A stretch of DNA of 64,000 nt, from the NCBI GenBank assembly GCA_016125285.1, contig WGMA01000018.1:1-64000 (forward strand), read 5' to 3'. Below, piece by piece: positions 1 through 10,048 of the stretch (its first letter is position 1; each line of letters starts with the position of its first letter). A program made the position numbers and the translations under genes. The notes below the pieces were generated by a model. It saw only the letters and a program-made list of their open reading frames with translations. It was not told the DNA's origin and searched no databases. This DNA is from Phycisphaera sp. (lineage in GTDB: Bacteria > Planctomycetota > Phycisphaerae > Phycisphaerales > Zrk34).

Positions 1-93
1 CTGCCCGGCTGGGTCCGAACCCTCGATCGCGTGCGACGCTGGATTCACGCCAAGATCCTCATCGCCTTGACCATCAAACAAGGCACCACTTAA
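1..93 (+). CDS. C-terminal end of a truncated gene, function unknown
   Basis: Frame 1 is open from the window edge to a TAA at 91-93 and gives about 30 residues rich in Arg, Lys, Ile and Trp, ending in IKQGTT. The body of the gene lies outside the window, so nothing can be said about its function. A palindromic repeat begins about 25 bases after the stop, which is where such elements usually sit relative to genes in this window. The call rests only on the open frame and that position, and it may be wrong. Confidence 0.35.
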   Translation: MPGWVRTLDRVRRWIHAKILIALTIKQGTT

Positions 94-115
94 GGCAACT
101 ATGCAATATCCTGCT

Positions 116-236
116 TTCAGGGAGAGGGCTGGGGTGAGGGTCGACCTCTCGAACACGCTTCACGTTCGCGTCACCGACGCCGCGTTCGCCGATCCATCCC
201 CCTCACCCAACCTCTCCCCCACTTGGGGGAGAGGAG
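116..236. repeat. Two-armed palindromic intergenic repeat, copy 1
   Basis: The left arm at 118-140 reads GAGAGGGCTGGGGTGAGGG. The right arm at 198-234 carries CCCTCACCCAACCTCTCC followed by a hairpin of the CCCCCACTTGGGGG type. The arms are in opposite orientation around a core of about 57 bases. The same two arms recur at 17551-17682, 39578-39705 and 44790-44922. The copy lies just past the stop codon of the minus-strand gene that ends at 240. The layout is that of a REP/BIME-like element. Confidence 0.8.
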
Positions 237-239
237 TTC

Positions 240-1616
240 TTACGCCTCGACTTCGGACAGGCTGCGGTTGCTGTCGCTGAACGACTCGACGTTGACGTCC
301 ATGCGGTGCAGCATCGTCAGCAGCAGGTTGCTGAGGTGCGCACCGTCGTCGACGGGCCGCGAGCAGATGCCGTAGTGCTTCTTCGCGTCGGACATGTCGT
401 ACTGGCCGATCTTCGGCAGGTTGTAGTCGATGTGCTGGCCGTGCTTGAGGCCGAGCTTCCTGCCGCCGGCGAGCACCATCGGCAGGTTCGCGTTGCCGTG
501 GCTGTGGCCGTACGCCATGCCGCTGCCGAACAGGACCATCGTGCTGTCGAGCAGCGGCTCGCCCGCCTCGTTGAACCGCTTGAGCTCGTCGAGGAAGTAC
601 GTGAACTGCTGGACGAGGAACTCGTCGGTCTGGCTGAGGCGGCGCATCTGCTCGGGGTCGCCGTTGTGGTGCGACAGCTCGTGACGCGTCTGCGGCACGC
701 CGATCTCCGGGATCGCCAGCCCGTTCGACTCGCTGCCCGACATGCACGTGACCACGCGCGTCATGTCCGTCCGCAGCGACAGCACCATCAGGTCGTACAT
801 CGCACGGTAGTACTCACCGGCCTCGGTCTGCGGGATGTTCCGCGTGAGCTTCGCCTTCGTCGCCGCGTCGACCTGCGGCTTGGGGATGTCGAGCCAGCGG
901 TCGGCGCGCTCCACGCGCGTCTCCACGTCACGCACCGAGTGCAGGTACTCGTCGAGCTTGATGCGGTCCTCGGCGCCGATCGCGCTGCGCAGCTCGTTGG
1001 CGTCGTCCAGCACCGTGTCCAGCACGCTGCCGCGCCGGTTCAGCCGGCGACGCGCCGCGTCCACGCCGCCCGGCTCCTCGCCGAACAGACGATTGAACAC
1101 CGTGCTCGGCTTCCGCTCGGCCGGCAGCGGGATGCCGTCGCGCGACCACGCCAGCGTCCCGCCCGTCACCGCCAGCTCCAGCGACGGGAACCGCGTGTAC
1201 TTTGACGTGACCTCCGCCATCAGCTGGTCCGCCGACACCGTGTTGCGGAACGCGCCGCCTTCCTGGCTGATCTTCGCGCCGGTCAGCCAGATCTTCTCGC
1301 ACTCGTGCGCCTGCCCGATGCCGTTGGGGTTGTACAGGCCGCTGATCGGCGTGATCTCGCCGCGGTGCTTCTCCAGCGACTTCATCGGCTCGCTGAATTC
1401 GTAGCCCTTGCCCGCCTTCTGGATCTGCCACGTCAGCGTGTTCACGCCGTTGGGCACGTAGATGAACACGCTGCGTCGCGGCTTGATCATCCCGTCCGCC
1501 GCGCTCGCGCGGTTCGGGATCATGCAGTTCAGCAGCGGCAGGGCGAGCGTCGTGCCCAGCCCACGCAGCACGTGCCGGCGGTCCAGGAGCCATTTCTGCG
1601 AGTTCACGTTGCTCAT
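240..1616 (-). CDS. DUF1552 family Tat-exported protein
   Basis: This 458-residue protein belongs to the DUF1552 family of planctomycete secreted proteins, whose biochemical role is not established. The N-terminus carries a twin-arginine-like leader (DRRHVLRG at residues 12-19, then a hydrophobic stretch), so export through Tat is likely. The body has family features such as the VFIYVPNGV start of the mature domain and a late [16 protein letters not shown] region. The ATG at 1616 is chosen because it puts the leader at the N-terminus and lies four bases after the stop of the upstream DUF1592 gene. An earlier in-frame ATG would overlap that gene. The pair forms one transcription unit and is one of three such pairs in the window. 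Confidence 0.9.
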   Translation of the reverse strand: MSNVNSQKWLLDRRHVLRGLGTTLALPLLNCMIPNRASAADGMIKPRRSVFIYVPNGVNTLTWQIQKAGKGYEFSEPMKSLEKHRGEITPISGLYNPNGIGQAHECEKIWLTGAKISQEGGAFRNTVSADQLMAEVTSKYTRFPSLELAVTGGTLAWSRDGIPLPAERKPSTVFNRLFGEEPGGVDAARRRLNRRGSVLDTVLDDANELRSAIGAEDRIKLDEYLHSVRDVETRVERADRWLDIPKPQVDAATKAKLTRNIPQTEAGEYYRAMYDLMVLSLRTDMTRVVTCMSGSESNGLAIPEIGVPQTRHELSHHNGDPEQMRRLSQTDEFLVQQFTYFLDELKRFNEAGEPLLDSTMVLFGSGMAYGHSHGNANLPMVLAGGRKLGLKHGQHIDYNLPKIGQYDMSDAKKHYGICSRPVDDGAHLSNLLLTMLHRMDVNVESFSDSNRSLSEVEA

Positions 1617-1620
1617 GAGG

Positions 1621-4140
1621 TCATCGCTTTCGAAAGAGGTCCGACAGAACGAATGCTTCGATGGTGTCACGCAGGCGGTAGTCGGCCGCCTTGCTCTTTT
1701 CCGTGATCGCGACCAGGTCGGCGCGGTCGTCGAACGTCATCGTCCGACGCAGCCCGAACGTCGCCAGGTTCTTCACGAACGTCGCGTCGAACGTGTCGAG
1801 GTCCGCCAGCAGCAGACGCTTGAATGCCTCGGCGTCGGCGAACTTCCGCCCGTCGGGCAGCTCGCCGCTCGGGTCGACCTTCGGGTCCTCGCCCTTGCCC
1901 GCCTGCACGTGCTCGACCGTGCGCCACTCGCCGATCGCGTTGTAGTTGTCGAACGCCAGGCCCAGCGGATCGATCTTGCGGTGACACGCGGCGCAATTCG
2001 GGTCCACCTTGTGCGCCTCGAGCTTCATGCGGATCGTCGCCTTCGCCGCGTCGATCGGGTTCGGCTCGATCGGAGGCACGTTCGCCGGCGGCGGCGGCGG
2101 CGACTTGCCGAAGATCGACTCCATCACCCACTTGCCGCGGTGCACCGGACGCTGACGCGTGCCGTCCGACGTCAGCGAAAGCACCGACGCCTGCGTCAGC
2201 ATCCCGCCGCGGTGATCCTCCGGCTTGAGCTGCACACGCTGGAAGCAGTCCTTCGTGACCCCGCCGATGCCGTAGTGCATCGCCAGCCGCGGGTTCAGCA
2301 TCGTCCAGTCCGACACCAGGAACTCACGCAGCGTCAGGTTCTTGTCCAGCACCTCGCGGAAGTACTCGGTCGTCTCCTTGATCATGCTCTTCTCGAGGTA
2401 CTTGTCGTACTGGGGGTACAGCTTGGAGTCCGGCGTGAACATGCCGACCTTGTGCAGCTGCAGCCACTGGTACGGAAACTCCTCGCTGAACCGCGCCGCG
2501 TAAGGGTGCTTGAGCATGCGCGTGAGCTGCGCCTTGAGCACGGCCGGCTCGTGCAGCTTGTTCTGCTTCGCCAGGTCGAGCAGCTCGTCGTCGGGCATCG
2601 TGCTCCACACGAAGTAAGACAGCCGCGTCGCCAGCTCGTAATCGTTCAGCGTGTCGGCCTGCTTCTTCGCGTCGCCCTCGACGATGTACACGAAGTCCTT
2701 CGAGCACATGATCGCGAGCATCACGGTCTTGATCGCCGACGGCGCGTCTGCACCCGCCGCGACCTCGCTCTCGTAGAGCTTGATATACCGGTCGATCTCG
2801 CCCGGACGCAGCGCCCGGCGGAACGCACGCTCGGCGAACTTCGTGAGCCCCGCACGCGCCTGCTCAACGCCGCTCACGCCCGCCGGCATGTACTCGCCGC
2901 GCAGCTTCTTCTCGGCGTCGGTCACGATCGGGCCTTCCCACTCGATCCAGTCGAGGATCAGGAACGGGTACAGCGGCAGCCCCTCCTCGTCGGTCAGCTT
3001 CATCTGCCACGGGATGCGCCCGTCGGCGATGCTGATGAACGGCTTGCGTCCGCTGCGTCCCGACCGCGGCAGGTTCGACGGGCCCGGCACGTCGTTGGTC
3101 ACGTCGAACGATCGGCTGCCCGCGGGCAGGTGCGCGGTGAACTCGACGATCGTCGGCTTGTCCTCCGGCGCGACGATGTCCTGCTCGAACAGCATGCGGT
3201 CGAGCTTGTCGGCGTAGAACGACAGGTGCGGGGCGCGGCCGTCCGCGGGCTTCAGTCCGCTGAGCTGCAGCCGCACCTTGAACACGCCGGGCTCGCGGAA
3301 CGCCTTGTCGTTGCCCGGGCCGGGCCGGCCGCCGGCGATGCGGTGACCGGGCCACATGTCCACGCGGACCTTGTCCGTCAGGCCGCGCGCCTCGAGGTCT
3401 TCGAGCTGGCTCTTGCTCGCGCCGCCGCGCAGGTCCATCGCGTTCTTGCGTGACACCGCGGGCTCGACCGGCTTGGCGGGGTACGCCTCGTCGAGCACCG
3501 CCTCGGCCGCGGCGAAGTACTTCTCCACGTGCGACGCCGACAGCGTCAGCACCGAGCCGATGCGGTCGAAGCCGTGCCAGTCGGGGTCCTCGCTGAGCCC
3601 GCCGGGGTCGGCCACGTCGTAGTGCACGCCGAGCAGGTCGTAGATCGTGTTGGCGTACTCCGCGCGGGAAAGACGGTGGAACGACACGCGTTCGCGCTTC
3701 GCCAGCCGCGCCGCCTCGCCGTCCTTGATCCGCGCCGCGAGCCACTCGATGATCCCGGCGCTCTCGTCGGCGGTGGGGCGGTTCTTCACGTCGTCCGGCG
3801 GCATCTCGTCGTTGCTGATGCGCTCCATCACGTCGGCCCAGCGCTTGGCTGCCGGCCCGCCGACGTCGCGCGACAGCTCGTCGAGGCGGAAGTGGCCCTT
3901 CTGCTTCTTCTCGCCGTGGCAGCCGACGCAGTTGGCCTTGAAGTACGGCCAGACGTCGCGCTCGAAGTCCGGCTGCTGGACGGCCTTCGCCGGTTCGGCC
4001 GCACGCGCCGCGCCGAGCGCGCACAGCGTGATCGCCGTGACGACCGCCGCCCGCGCGAACCGCGAGCGGTGGATGTACGTGAAGCGTCCGATGCCTGTGG
4101 AGACTCTGCGGAGTGTGCCCATCGTGCCCATCAACTGCAT
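1621..4140 (-). CDS. DUF1592-type planctomycete cytochrome c protein
   Basis: An 839-residue secreted protein with the multi-domain order of the planctomycete PSCyt3 family: an N-terminal hydrophobic segment (about residues 28-48), a cytochrome-like domain with CVGCH at residues 71-75, DUF1587 ([16 protein letters not shown]), DUF1592, DUF1595, DUF1588 and a C-terminal DUF1585. A second haem motif, CAACH, lies at 716-720. The two motifs predict covalent haem c and a periplasmic or surface location. Electron partner and substrate are unknown for the family. It is immediately followed by a DUF1552 gene, the usual neighbour. The ATG at 4140 is the first of several in-frame starts and the N-terminus could be up to a dozen residues shorter. 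Confidence 0.92.
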   Translation of the reverse strand: MQLMGTMGTLRRVSTGIGRFTYIHRSRFARAAVVTAITLCALGAARAAEPAKAVQQPDFERDVWPYFKANCVGCHGEKKQKGHFRLDELSRDVGGPAAKRWADVMERISNDEMPPDDVKNRPTADESAGIIEWLAARIKDGEAARLAKRERVSFHRLSRAEYANTIYDLLGVHYDVADPGGLSEDPDWHGFDRIGSVLTLSASHVEKYFAAAEAVLDEAYPAKPVEPAVSRKNAMDLRGGASKSQLEDLEARGLTDKVRVDMWPGHRIAGGRPGPGNDKAFREPGVFKVRLQLSGLKPADGRAPHLSFYADKLDRMLFEQDIVAPEDKPTIVEFTAHLPAGSRSFDVTNDVPGPSNLPRSGRSGRKPFISIADGRIPWQMKLTDEEGLPLYPFLILDWIEWEGPIVTDAEKKLRGEYMPAGVSGVEQARAGLTKFAERAFRRALRPGEIDRYIKLYESEVAAGADAPSAIKTVMLAIMCSKDFVYIVEGDAKKQADTLNDYELATRLSYFVWSTMPDDELLDLAKQNKLHEPAVLKAQLTRMLKHPYAARFSEEFPYQWLQLHKVGMFTPDSKLYPQYDKYLEKSMIKETTEYFREVLDKNLTLREFLVSDWTMLNPRLAMHYGIGGVTKDCFQRVQLKPEDHRGGMLTQASVLSLTSDGTRQRPVHRGKWVMESIFGKSPPPPPANVPPIEPNPIDAAKATIRMKLEAHKVDPNCAACHRKIDPLGLAFDNYNAIGEWRTVEHVQAGKGEDPKVDPSGELPDGRKFADAEAFKRLLLADLDTFDATFVKNLATFGLRRTMTFDDRADLVAITEKSKAADYRLRDTIEAFVLSDLFRKR

Positions 4141-4535
4141 GGCGGAATCCGATCCTCAACGACGCCGACAGGGCGGATTCGACGGCGGCGCGCCGCCTGT
4201 GCCCTAAGCCGTTACATCCCCTTGATCTCCGCACGCCATGGGTTACGCAGATCAACGGAGTATATGAACGGTTTCGCAGCCGGACCACGCCGCGGCGGAC
4301 GATTCTTCGCGTGCGCCGAATCGTTGTTAAGACCGACATTTACACGCCCGCTGGATTCGTGACGCCGGGGACTTACACTAGTGGACTTGCGCGGGTGGCA
4401 TGTTCACCCCTTGTGTATGGGTGCCACTGGCGGCTTGTCCGCCAGTGATCAACAGGGCCTCCCCGGCACTGGCGGACAAGCCGCCAGTGGCACACGCCGA
4501 AACGCGATGCGAACCCGACCGAAAGCAGTCCAACG
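4141..4535. other. Divergent intergenic region with a large inverted repeat
   Basis: About 395 bases separate the divergent DUF1592 gene and ettA. No plausible gene is seen. The ettA-proximal part is filled by the inverted repeat at 4421-4493. The remaining sequence, more AT-rich around 4250-4380, probably carries both promoters, but no convincing -35/-10 pair was identified. Confidence 0.6.
4421..4493. repeat. Perfect 27-bp inverted repeat with palindromic arms
   Basis: Positions 4421-4447 and 4467-4493 are exact reverse complements, separated by 19 bases. Each arm is itself a near-palindrome made of CACTGGCGG, a five-base loop and CCGCCAGTG. The transcript could therefore fold either as one long hairpin or as two small ones. 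It lies 43 bases before the ettA start codon, so it could act on ettA expression, or it may simply be a dispersed repeat. Confidence 0.9.
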
Positions 4536-6209
<1,674 letters not shown>

Positions 6210-6335
6210 GTCACGCCGCTCGCGCCTTCGCACGTCACATGCGCCCGCCGTGCGCGCCGCGCGCATCTGACGTGTCATTCCGTGCGCGCGATCTCCGCGG
6301 CGCGCGCTCCGCGACTTCGCCGCCACGGTCAAACC

Positions 6336-6378
6336 ACGACTTACAACGCGCCGACCGCGTCTGGTCGATGTAAGTCGT
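6336..6378. repeat. Nested hairpin downstream of ettA
   Basis: ACGACTTAC at 6336-6344 pairs perfectly with GTAAGTCGT at 6370-6378. Inside it CGACC (6352-6356) pairs with GGTCG (6363-6367). There is no U-tract after the stem, so this is not a classical intrinsic terminator. It could be an RNA structure at the 3' end of the ettA message or an operator for a dimeric protein. Confidence 0.55.
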
Positions 6379-6440
6379 TGATCCACGTCGCCGGCGACCC
6401 CGAGTTCGCCGATTTCGATGGTGCGCCAACGGGACAAAAA

Positions 6441-6475
6441 GGGGCGCAAAGGGGCGCAAAGGGGCGCGAAAGGAG
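6441..6475. repeat. 10-bp tandem repeat, about three units
   Basis: The unit GGGGCGCAAA occurs exactly at 6441-6450 and 6451-6460. A variant GGGGCGCGAA follows at 6461-6470 and then a decayed partial unit. The array lies in a gene-free stretch. No function is apparent. Confidence 0.85.
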
Positions 6476-6665
6476 CGCCGAACGGTCAAGAACCCACCCG
6501 ATCGGAGCGCGAAACGCACTTCAAAACGTCGAAAAGGGCCCTGTTTTTCGTGTCCTAACCGTGCGCACAAGCGCGACGCGTCACGCGGTCGTTTGCACCG
6601 GCGGGCGACGGCGATGGCGTATGATCAATGGTGGAGGCGACGATCTCTACGATCGGAGGCGCGCG

Positions 6666-6908
6666 ATGGACACGGCGACGCTCACTCAATTCTTCATGTG
6701 GTGCACGATCATCAACGGCGGGCTGCTGGTGTTCTGGTCGGCGTGGCTGATGCTCGCGCCGGGCTTGGTGTACCGGACGCAGAGCGTGTTCTTCCCGATG
6801 CCGCGCGAGACGTTCAACGTGGTGAGCTATGCGTTCGTGGCGGTGTACAAGATGGTGTGGGTCGTGCTCAATCTCGTGCCGTGGCTGGCGCTGGAGATTG
6901 TGGGGTGA
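6666..6908 (+). CDS. Small inner-membrane protein, DUF6868-like
   Basis: An 80-residue protein with two hydrophobic segments, roughly residues 8-30 and 53-78, joined by a short loop containing YRTQSVFFPMPRETF. The pattern (an N-terminal FFMWCTIINGG, the YR..S..F loop, and a C-terminal NLVPWLALEIVG) matches my memory of the DUF6868 family of small bacterial membrane proteins, which has no known function. The start is supported by GGAGG six bases upstream. The stop codon runs directly into a GC-rich palindrome, so the gene is probably a single transcription unit. The family name comes from recall only. Confidence 0.75.
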   Translation: MDTATLTQFFMWCTIINGGLLVFWSAWLMLAPGLVYRTQSVFFPMPRETFNVVSYAFVAVYKMVWVVLNLVPWLALEIVG

Positions 6909-6910
6909 AG

Positions 6911-6938
6911 GCCCGGGGCAGGCCTGCCCCGGGCTTTA
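6911..6938 (+). terminator. GC-rich palindrome, probable terminator, copy 1
   Basis: A perfect 24-base palindrome at 6911-6934 is centred on AGGCCT with arms of GCCCGGGGC. It is followed by TTT and preceded by AA, which extends the stem by A-U pairs. It starts two bases after the stop codon of the small membrane protein. Position and stem strength suggest transcription termination, but the U-tract is short. An almost identical copy follows the next gene (8197-8226). Confidence 0.55.
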
Positions 6939-7009
6939 GGTGTGCGCGGGGGAGATGGGCGGGGTGTGGGGGGCGGCCTGATGTCGCGAACATTGTGCCT
7001 GACATCGCG

Positions 7010-7015
7010 TATAAT
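7010..7015 (+). promoter_or_regulatory. Consensus -10 hexamer upstream of the esterase gene
   Basis: TATAAT matches the sigma-70 -10 consensus exactly and lies 64 bases before the ATG of the SASA-family gene. No good -35 is present at the expected spacing, and the nearest candidate, TTGTGC at 6993-6998, is too close. The call therefore rests on the -10 alone. Confidence 0.35.
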
Positions 7016-7078
7016 GAGGGATACGGTATAGGGACGTTCGTATGCCTTCCACGAGTCTCACAGAGAGCCAGACACACG

Positions 7079-8152
7079 ATGAAAAGCACACAAAAGTATA
7101 TGTTGTCGATCTTTGCCGCGGTCCTGATGGCGGTTGTTCCCGTTTTCGCCGGTGGCGGGGACAAGCCGGCGGACATGTCCAAGCCGGTGCAGGTGTTCAT
7201 CCTGCTGGGGCAGTCGAACATGGTGGGCATGGGGCATGTCGAGGCGGCGAAGGGGCACGCGGAGGGGTCGCTGGTGAACGCGGTCAAGGAGGAGAAGAAG
7301 TACCCGTACCTGGTGGACGCCTCGGGGAACTGGGTGGAGCGCAAGGACGTGCGTTACGTGCGCGTGATGGCCAGCGGCACGGGCGCGATGAAGCGCATCA
7401 ATGACGAGTGGATGATCGTGACGGGCAAGACGATCGGCCCGGAGTACGGCATCGCGCACTTCGTGGGCGACGCGGTCGACGCGCCGGTGATGATCCTCAA
7501 GAGCTGCATCGGCAACCGCAGCCTCGGCTGGGACCTGCTGCCGCCGGGCAGCAAGGGCTACGAGTTCGAGGGCGTCGACAAGAAGACGAAGGAGAAGAAG
7601 ACGTACGTGTACGCGGGGTACAAGGAATCGCCGATGAAGTGGGAGAAGGGCACGGAGCCGGAGAAGATCGGCTGGTACGCGGGGATGCAGTACGACGGCG
7701 ACATCGCCAACGCGAAGACGATCCTGTCGGAGCTGGACCAGCACTACCCGGGCGCGAAGGGTTACGAGGTCGCGGGCTTCTTCTTCTGGCAGGGCGACAA
7801 GGACCGCTACGACGAGGGTCTGGCCAGTCACTACGAGCAGAACCTCGTGCACCTGATCGAGCAGCTGCGTGCGGACTTCAACGCGCCGAACACTAAGTTC
7901 GTGTGCGCGACGCTGGGGCAGACCGAGAAGGGCGCCGAGGGCAACGAGGGGCTCATCCTCAACGCGCAGCTCGCGGTGGACGGCAACTCGGGCAAGTATC
8001 CGCAGTTCAAGGGCAACGTCGCGACGGTGTACAGCCATCCGCTGTCGCTGGGCGGCGCGTCCAACAGCCACTACGGCGGCAACGCCGAGACGTACATGAA
8101 CATCGGCGAGGCGATGGGCAAGGCGATGGTGGAGCTGCTGAACGCGAAGTGA
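7079..8152 (+). CDS. Secreted SASA-family (sialate O-acetylesterase-like) carbohydrate esterase
   Basis: A 357-residue protein with a signal peptide over about residues 1-24 (hydrophobic core SIFAAVLMAVVPVFAG). The family block FILLGQSNMVGMG near residue 42 holds the nucleophile serine of SGNH-type esterases. A WQGDKDRYDEG segment follows near residue 235, as in SASA (DUF303) proteins, which remove acetyl groups from sugars. The C-terminal SHYGGNAETYMNIG segment probably carries the catalytic histidine. The ATG at 7079 is preferred over earlier in-frame starts because it begins the signal peptide. The protein likely acts outside the cytoplasm on acetylated polysaccharide, and its substrate cannot be read from sequence. 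Confidence 0.85.
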   Translation: MKSTQKYMLSIFAAVLMAVVPVFAGGGDKPADMSKPVQVFILLGQSNMVGMGHVEAAKGHAEGSLVNAVKEEKKYPYLVDASGNWVERKDVRYVRVMASGTGAMKRINDEWMIVTGKTIGPEYGIAHFVGDAVDAPVMILKSCIGNRSLGWDLLPPGSKGYEFEGVDKKTKEKKTYVYAGYKESPMKWEKGTEPEKIGWYAGMQYDGDIANAKTILSELDQHYPGAKGYEVAGFFFWQGDKDRYDEGLASHYEQNLVHLIEQLRADFNAPNTKFVCATLGQTEKGAEGNEGLILNAQLAVDGNSGKYPQFKGNVATVYSHPLSLGGASNSHYGGNAETYMNIGEAMGKAMVELLNAK

Positions 8153-8196
8153 CGACGCGCGCGGTCGGTCGGATGAACAGTTGATCAACGAAGATC

Positions 8197-8226
8197 AAGC
8201 CCCGGGGCAGGCCTGCCCCGGGCTTT
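8197..8226 (+). terminator. GC-rich palindrome, probable terminator, copy 2
   Basis: The stem at 8201-8222, centred on AGGCCT, is the same as the one at 6911-6934. It is again flanked by AAG on the left and CTTT on the right. It lies about 45 bases after the esterase stop codon. Two copies of one palindrome behind consecutive genes suggest either a shared terminator sequence or a dispersed repeat used as one. Confidence 0.55.
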
Positions 8227-8332
8227 ATGCTGCGCGTGGGGTGTGGGTCGAGGGTAATGGGGGAATTGGGTATAGAATGGCGGCGCGGCGTCTCGGGGAG
8301 TTGTTGAGTCGAGGGTCGCGGAGCGTGTGTTT

Positions 8333-9415
8333 ATGGTGATCGATCTGCGCAGCGATACGGTGACGAAGCCGACGCCGGGCATGCGGAAGGCGATGGCGGA
8401 GGCGGAGGTCGGCGACGACATGCTCGGGGAGGACCCGACGGTCAACGCGCTGGAGGCGCGGGTCGCGGCGATGCTCGGCAAGGAGGCGGCGGTGTACGCG
8501 TGCTCGGGCACGCAGGGCAATCAGCTGGCGATCTGGGCGCACTGCCGGGCGGGCGACGAGTTGCTGATCCACCACGACGGACACATCACGTGGTACGAGG
8601 GCGGGGCGGCGGCGGTGGTGCACGGCGTGACGTGCCGTCATCTCAGCGGGCCCGGCGGGATGTTCGACGTCGCGGATCTCGACGCGGCGATCCTGCCGGT
8701 CGATCAGCACTACTGCCGCACGCGGCTGGTCTGCCTGGAGAACACGACGAACCGCGGCGGGGGGCGGGTGTGGTCGGTGGAGCAGGCGATGCGCGTGGCG
8801 GATCGCGCGCACGCGCTGGGGCTGCGGACGCACATGGACGGCGCGCGGCTGATGAACGCGTGCGTCGCCGGCGGGTACAGCCCGGCAGAGGTCACGGCGG
8901 GGATGGACACGGTGTCGATCTGCTTCTCGAAGGGGCTGGGCTGCCCGATGGGTTCGATGCTTGTTGGCACGCGCGCGGACATCGCGCAGGCGCGGCGGGG
9001 GCGGAAGGTGATGGGCGGCGCGCTGCGGCAGGCGGGGATCGTCGCGGCGTCGGCGCTGTACGCGCTGGATCACCACGTCGAGCGGCTCGCGGAGGATCAC
9101 GCGAACGCCAAGCGGCTGGCGGAGTGCCTGACGGGGGTGGACGGCGTGACGGTCGACGCGGGGGGTGTGCAGACGAACATCGTGCACTTCGACGTCGATC
9201 CGGCTCGGGGCACGGGCGCGCAGCTGGCCGCGGCGCTGGCCCGGCGTGGGGTGAAGATGTACAGCACGGGGCCGCAGCGTCTGCGCGCGGTGACGCACCT
9301 GGACGTGGGGCGGGCGGACGTCGAGCGTGCGGCGGAGATCGTCGGGGAGGTTGTGGGTGAGGGGTTCGCGGACACCGCGGCGGGCGGGTCGGCCAATCCG
9401 TATTCGTCGCGATGA
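8333..9415 (+). CDS. ltaE: Low-specificity L-threonine aldolase
   Basis: A 360-residue PLP-dependent enzyme of fold type I that cleaves L-threonine and L-allo-threonine to glycine and acetaldehyde in the cytosol. The N-terminal [16 protein letters not shown] is diagnostic. [11 protein letters not shown] near residue 166 supplies the aspartate that contacts the pyridine nitrogen, and [14 protein letters not shown] carries the Schiff-base lysine at K200. Length is normal for the family. The ATG at 8333 is preferred; a GTG two codons earlier is possible. A TATAGAAT sequence near 8270 may be its -10. The gene stands alone between the palindrome at 8197 and the convergent zinc-ribbon gene. Confidence 0.93.
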   Translation: MVIDLRSDTVTKPTPGMRKAMAEAEVGDDMLGEDPTVNALEARVAAMLGKEAAVYACSGTQGNQLAIWAHCRAGDELLIHHDGHITWYEGGAAAVVHGVTCRHLSGPGGMFDVADLDAAILPVDQHYCRTRLVCLENTTNRGGGRVWSVEQAMRVADRAHALGLRTHMDGARLMNACVAGGYSPAEVTAGMDTVSICFSKGLGCPMGSMLVGTRADIAQARRGRKVMGGALRQAGIVAASALYALDHHVERLAEDHANAKRLAECLTGVDGVTVDAGGVQTNIVHFDVDPARGTGAQLAAALARRGVKMYSTGPQRLRAVTHLDVGRADVERAAEIVGEVVGEGFADTAAGGSANPYSSR

Positions 9416-9443
9416 CGCGGAGCGGCGGATCGGGCGGCGGGGG

Positions 9444-9794
9444 TCAGTCGTCTTCGGGCACGTCGAAGATGTCGGTGGCGGAGAGGCGGACCTTGAAGTC
9501 GATCGTGTCGTCCTGCGACTGCTGCTTGGCGATGTCGCGGAGGTCGTCCTCGGTCAGGTCGACCTCGCTGGCGTCCATGCCGAGCGACCGGGTGTCGACG
9601 ATGTGGCTCGCGCCGAGGTCGTATTCGTTGTGCTGCTCGGCCTGCTGAAAAGTGATCGGCTCTTCGTGCGGCTCGTTGACGCGGAACCGCTTGCCGCACG
9701 GCTGGCACAGCACGACCTTCCCGATGTAGGTCGTCGGGATCGCGTGCTTCTTGCTGCACTGGGGGCAAACCACCTTGACGTAGATCTCAGACAT
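9444..9794 (-). CDS. Small zinc-ribbon protein, function unknown
   Basis: A 116-residue protein with one zinc ribbon: CPQC at residues 10-13 and CQPC at 30-33, the latter followed by GKRFRV. The ribbon resembles the N-terminal zinc-ribbon modules common in planctomycete and myxobacterial proteins. The remaining 80 residues are acidic and low in hydrophobics (for example DASEVDLTEDDLRDIA) and look partly disordered. No membrane segment or signal is visible, so it is probably cytosolic. It converges on the threonine aldolase gene, with 28 bases between the stops. Function is unknown. Confidence 0.75.
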   Translation of the reverse strand: MSEIYVKVVCPQCSKKHAIPTTYIGKVVLCQPCGKRFRVNEPHEEPITFQQAEQHNEYDLGASHIVDTRSLGMDASEVDLTEDDLRDIAKQQSQDDTIDFKVRLSATDIFDVPEDD

Positions 9795-9979
9795 TTACTT
9801 CACCGTCGATTTGGGAGAATCCATCCTGCCGCCGACTCCAGAGAGTATAGCAGCAAAACGTGGGAGAATTGCGTGGCGTGTCGAGTTCACGGTAAAGGAC
9901 GCGCGGAGGCCGCGGGTGGCCAGGTCGTTGCGGGTGGCCTGGGCCCGGGGGAGGCCGACGCCGGGCGTTCGGAGGGACG

Positions 9980-9988
9980 TGCTATCAT
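9980..9988 (+). promoter_or_regulatory. Extended -10 promoter candidate for the oxidoreductase gene
   Basis: TGCTATCAT gives a TG-N extended -10 with TATCAT at 9983-9988, about 60 bases before the ATG at 10049. There is no clear -35, as can be tolerated with extended -10 promoters. The same nonamer precedes the RRM gene at 29774-29782. Confidence 0.4.
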
Positions 9989-10048
9989 CGAAGGTTGCGG
10001 CGTGCGGTGTGTGCGTCGCGTGAAGACGGCGTCAAGGAGTGAGCGGGT

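Larger units (their letters stand above)
6210..6665. other. Intergenic region with a hairpin and short tandem repeat
   Basis: About 456 bases with no convincing gene. It contains the nested hairpin at 6336-6378 and the 10-bp tandem repeat at 6441-6475. The end nearest the next gene has a strong Shine-Dalgarno GGAGG at 6655-6659, six bases before the ATG at 6666. A -10-like TATGAT lies at 6620-6625 without a well-spaced -35. Confidence 0.6.
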
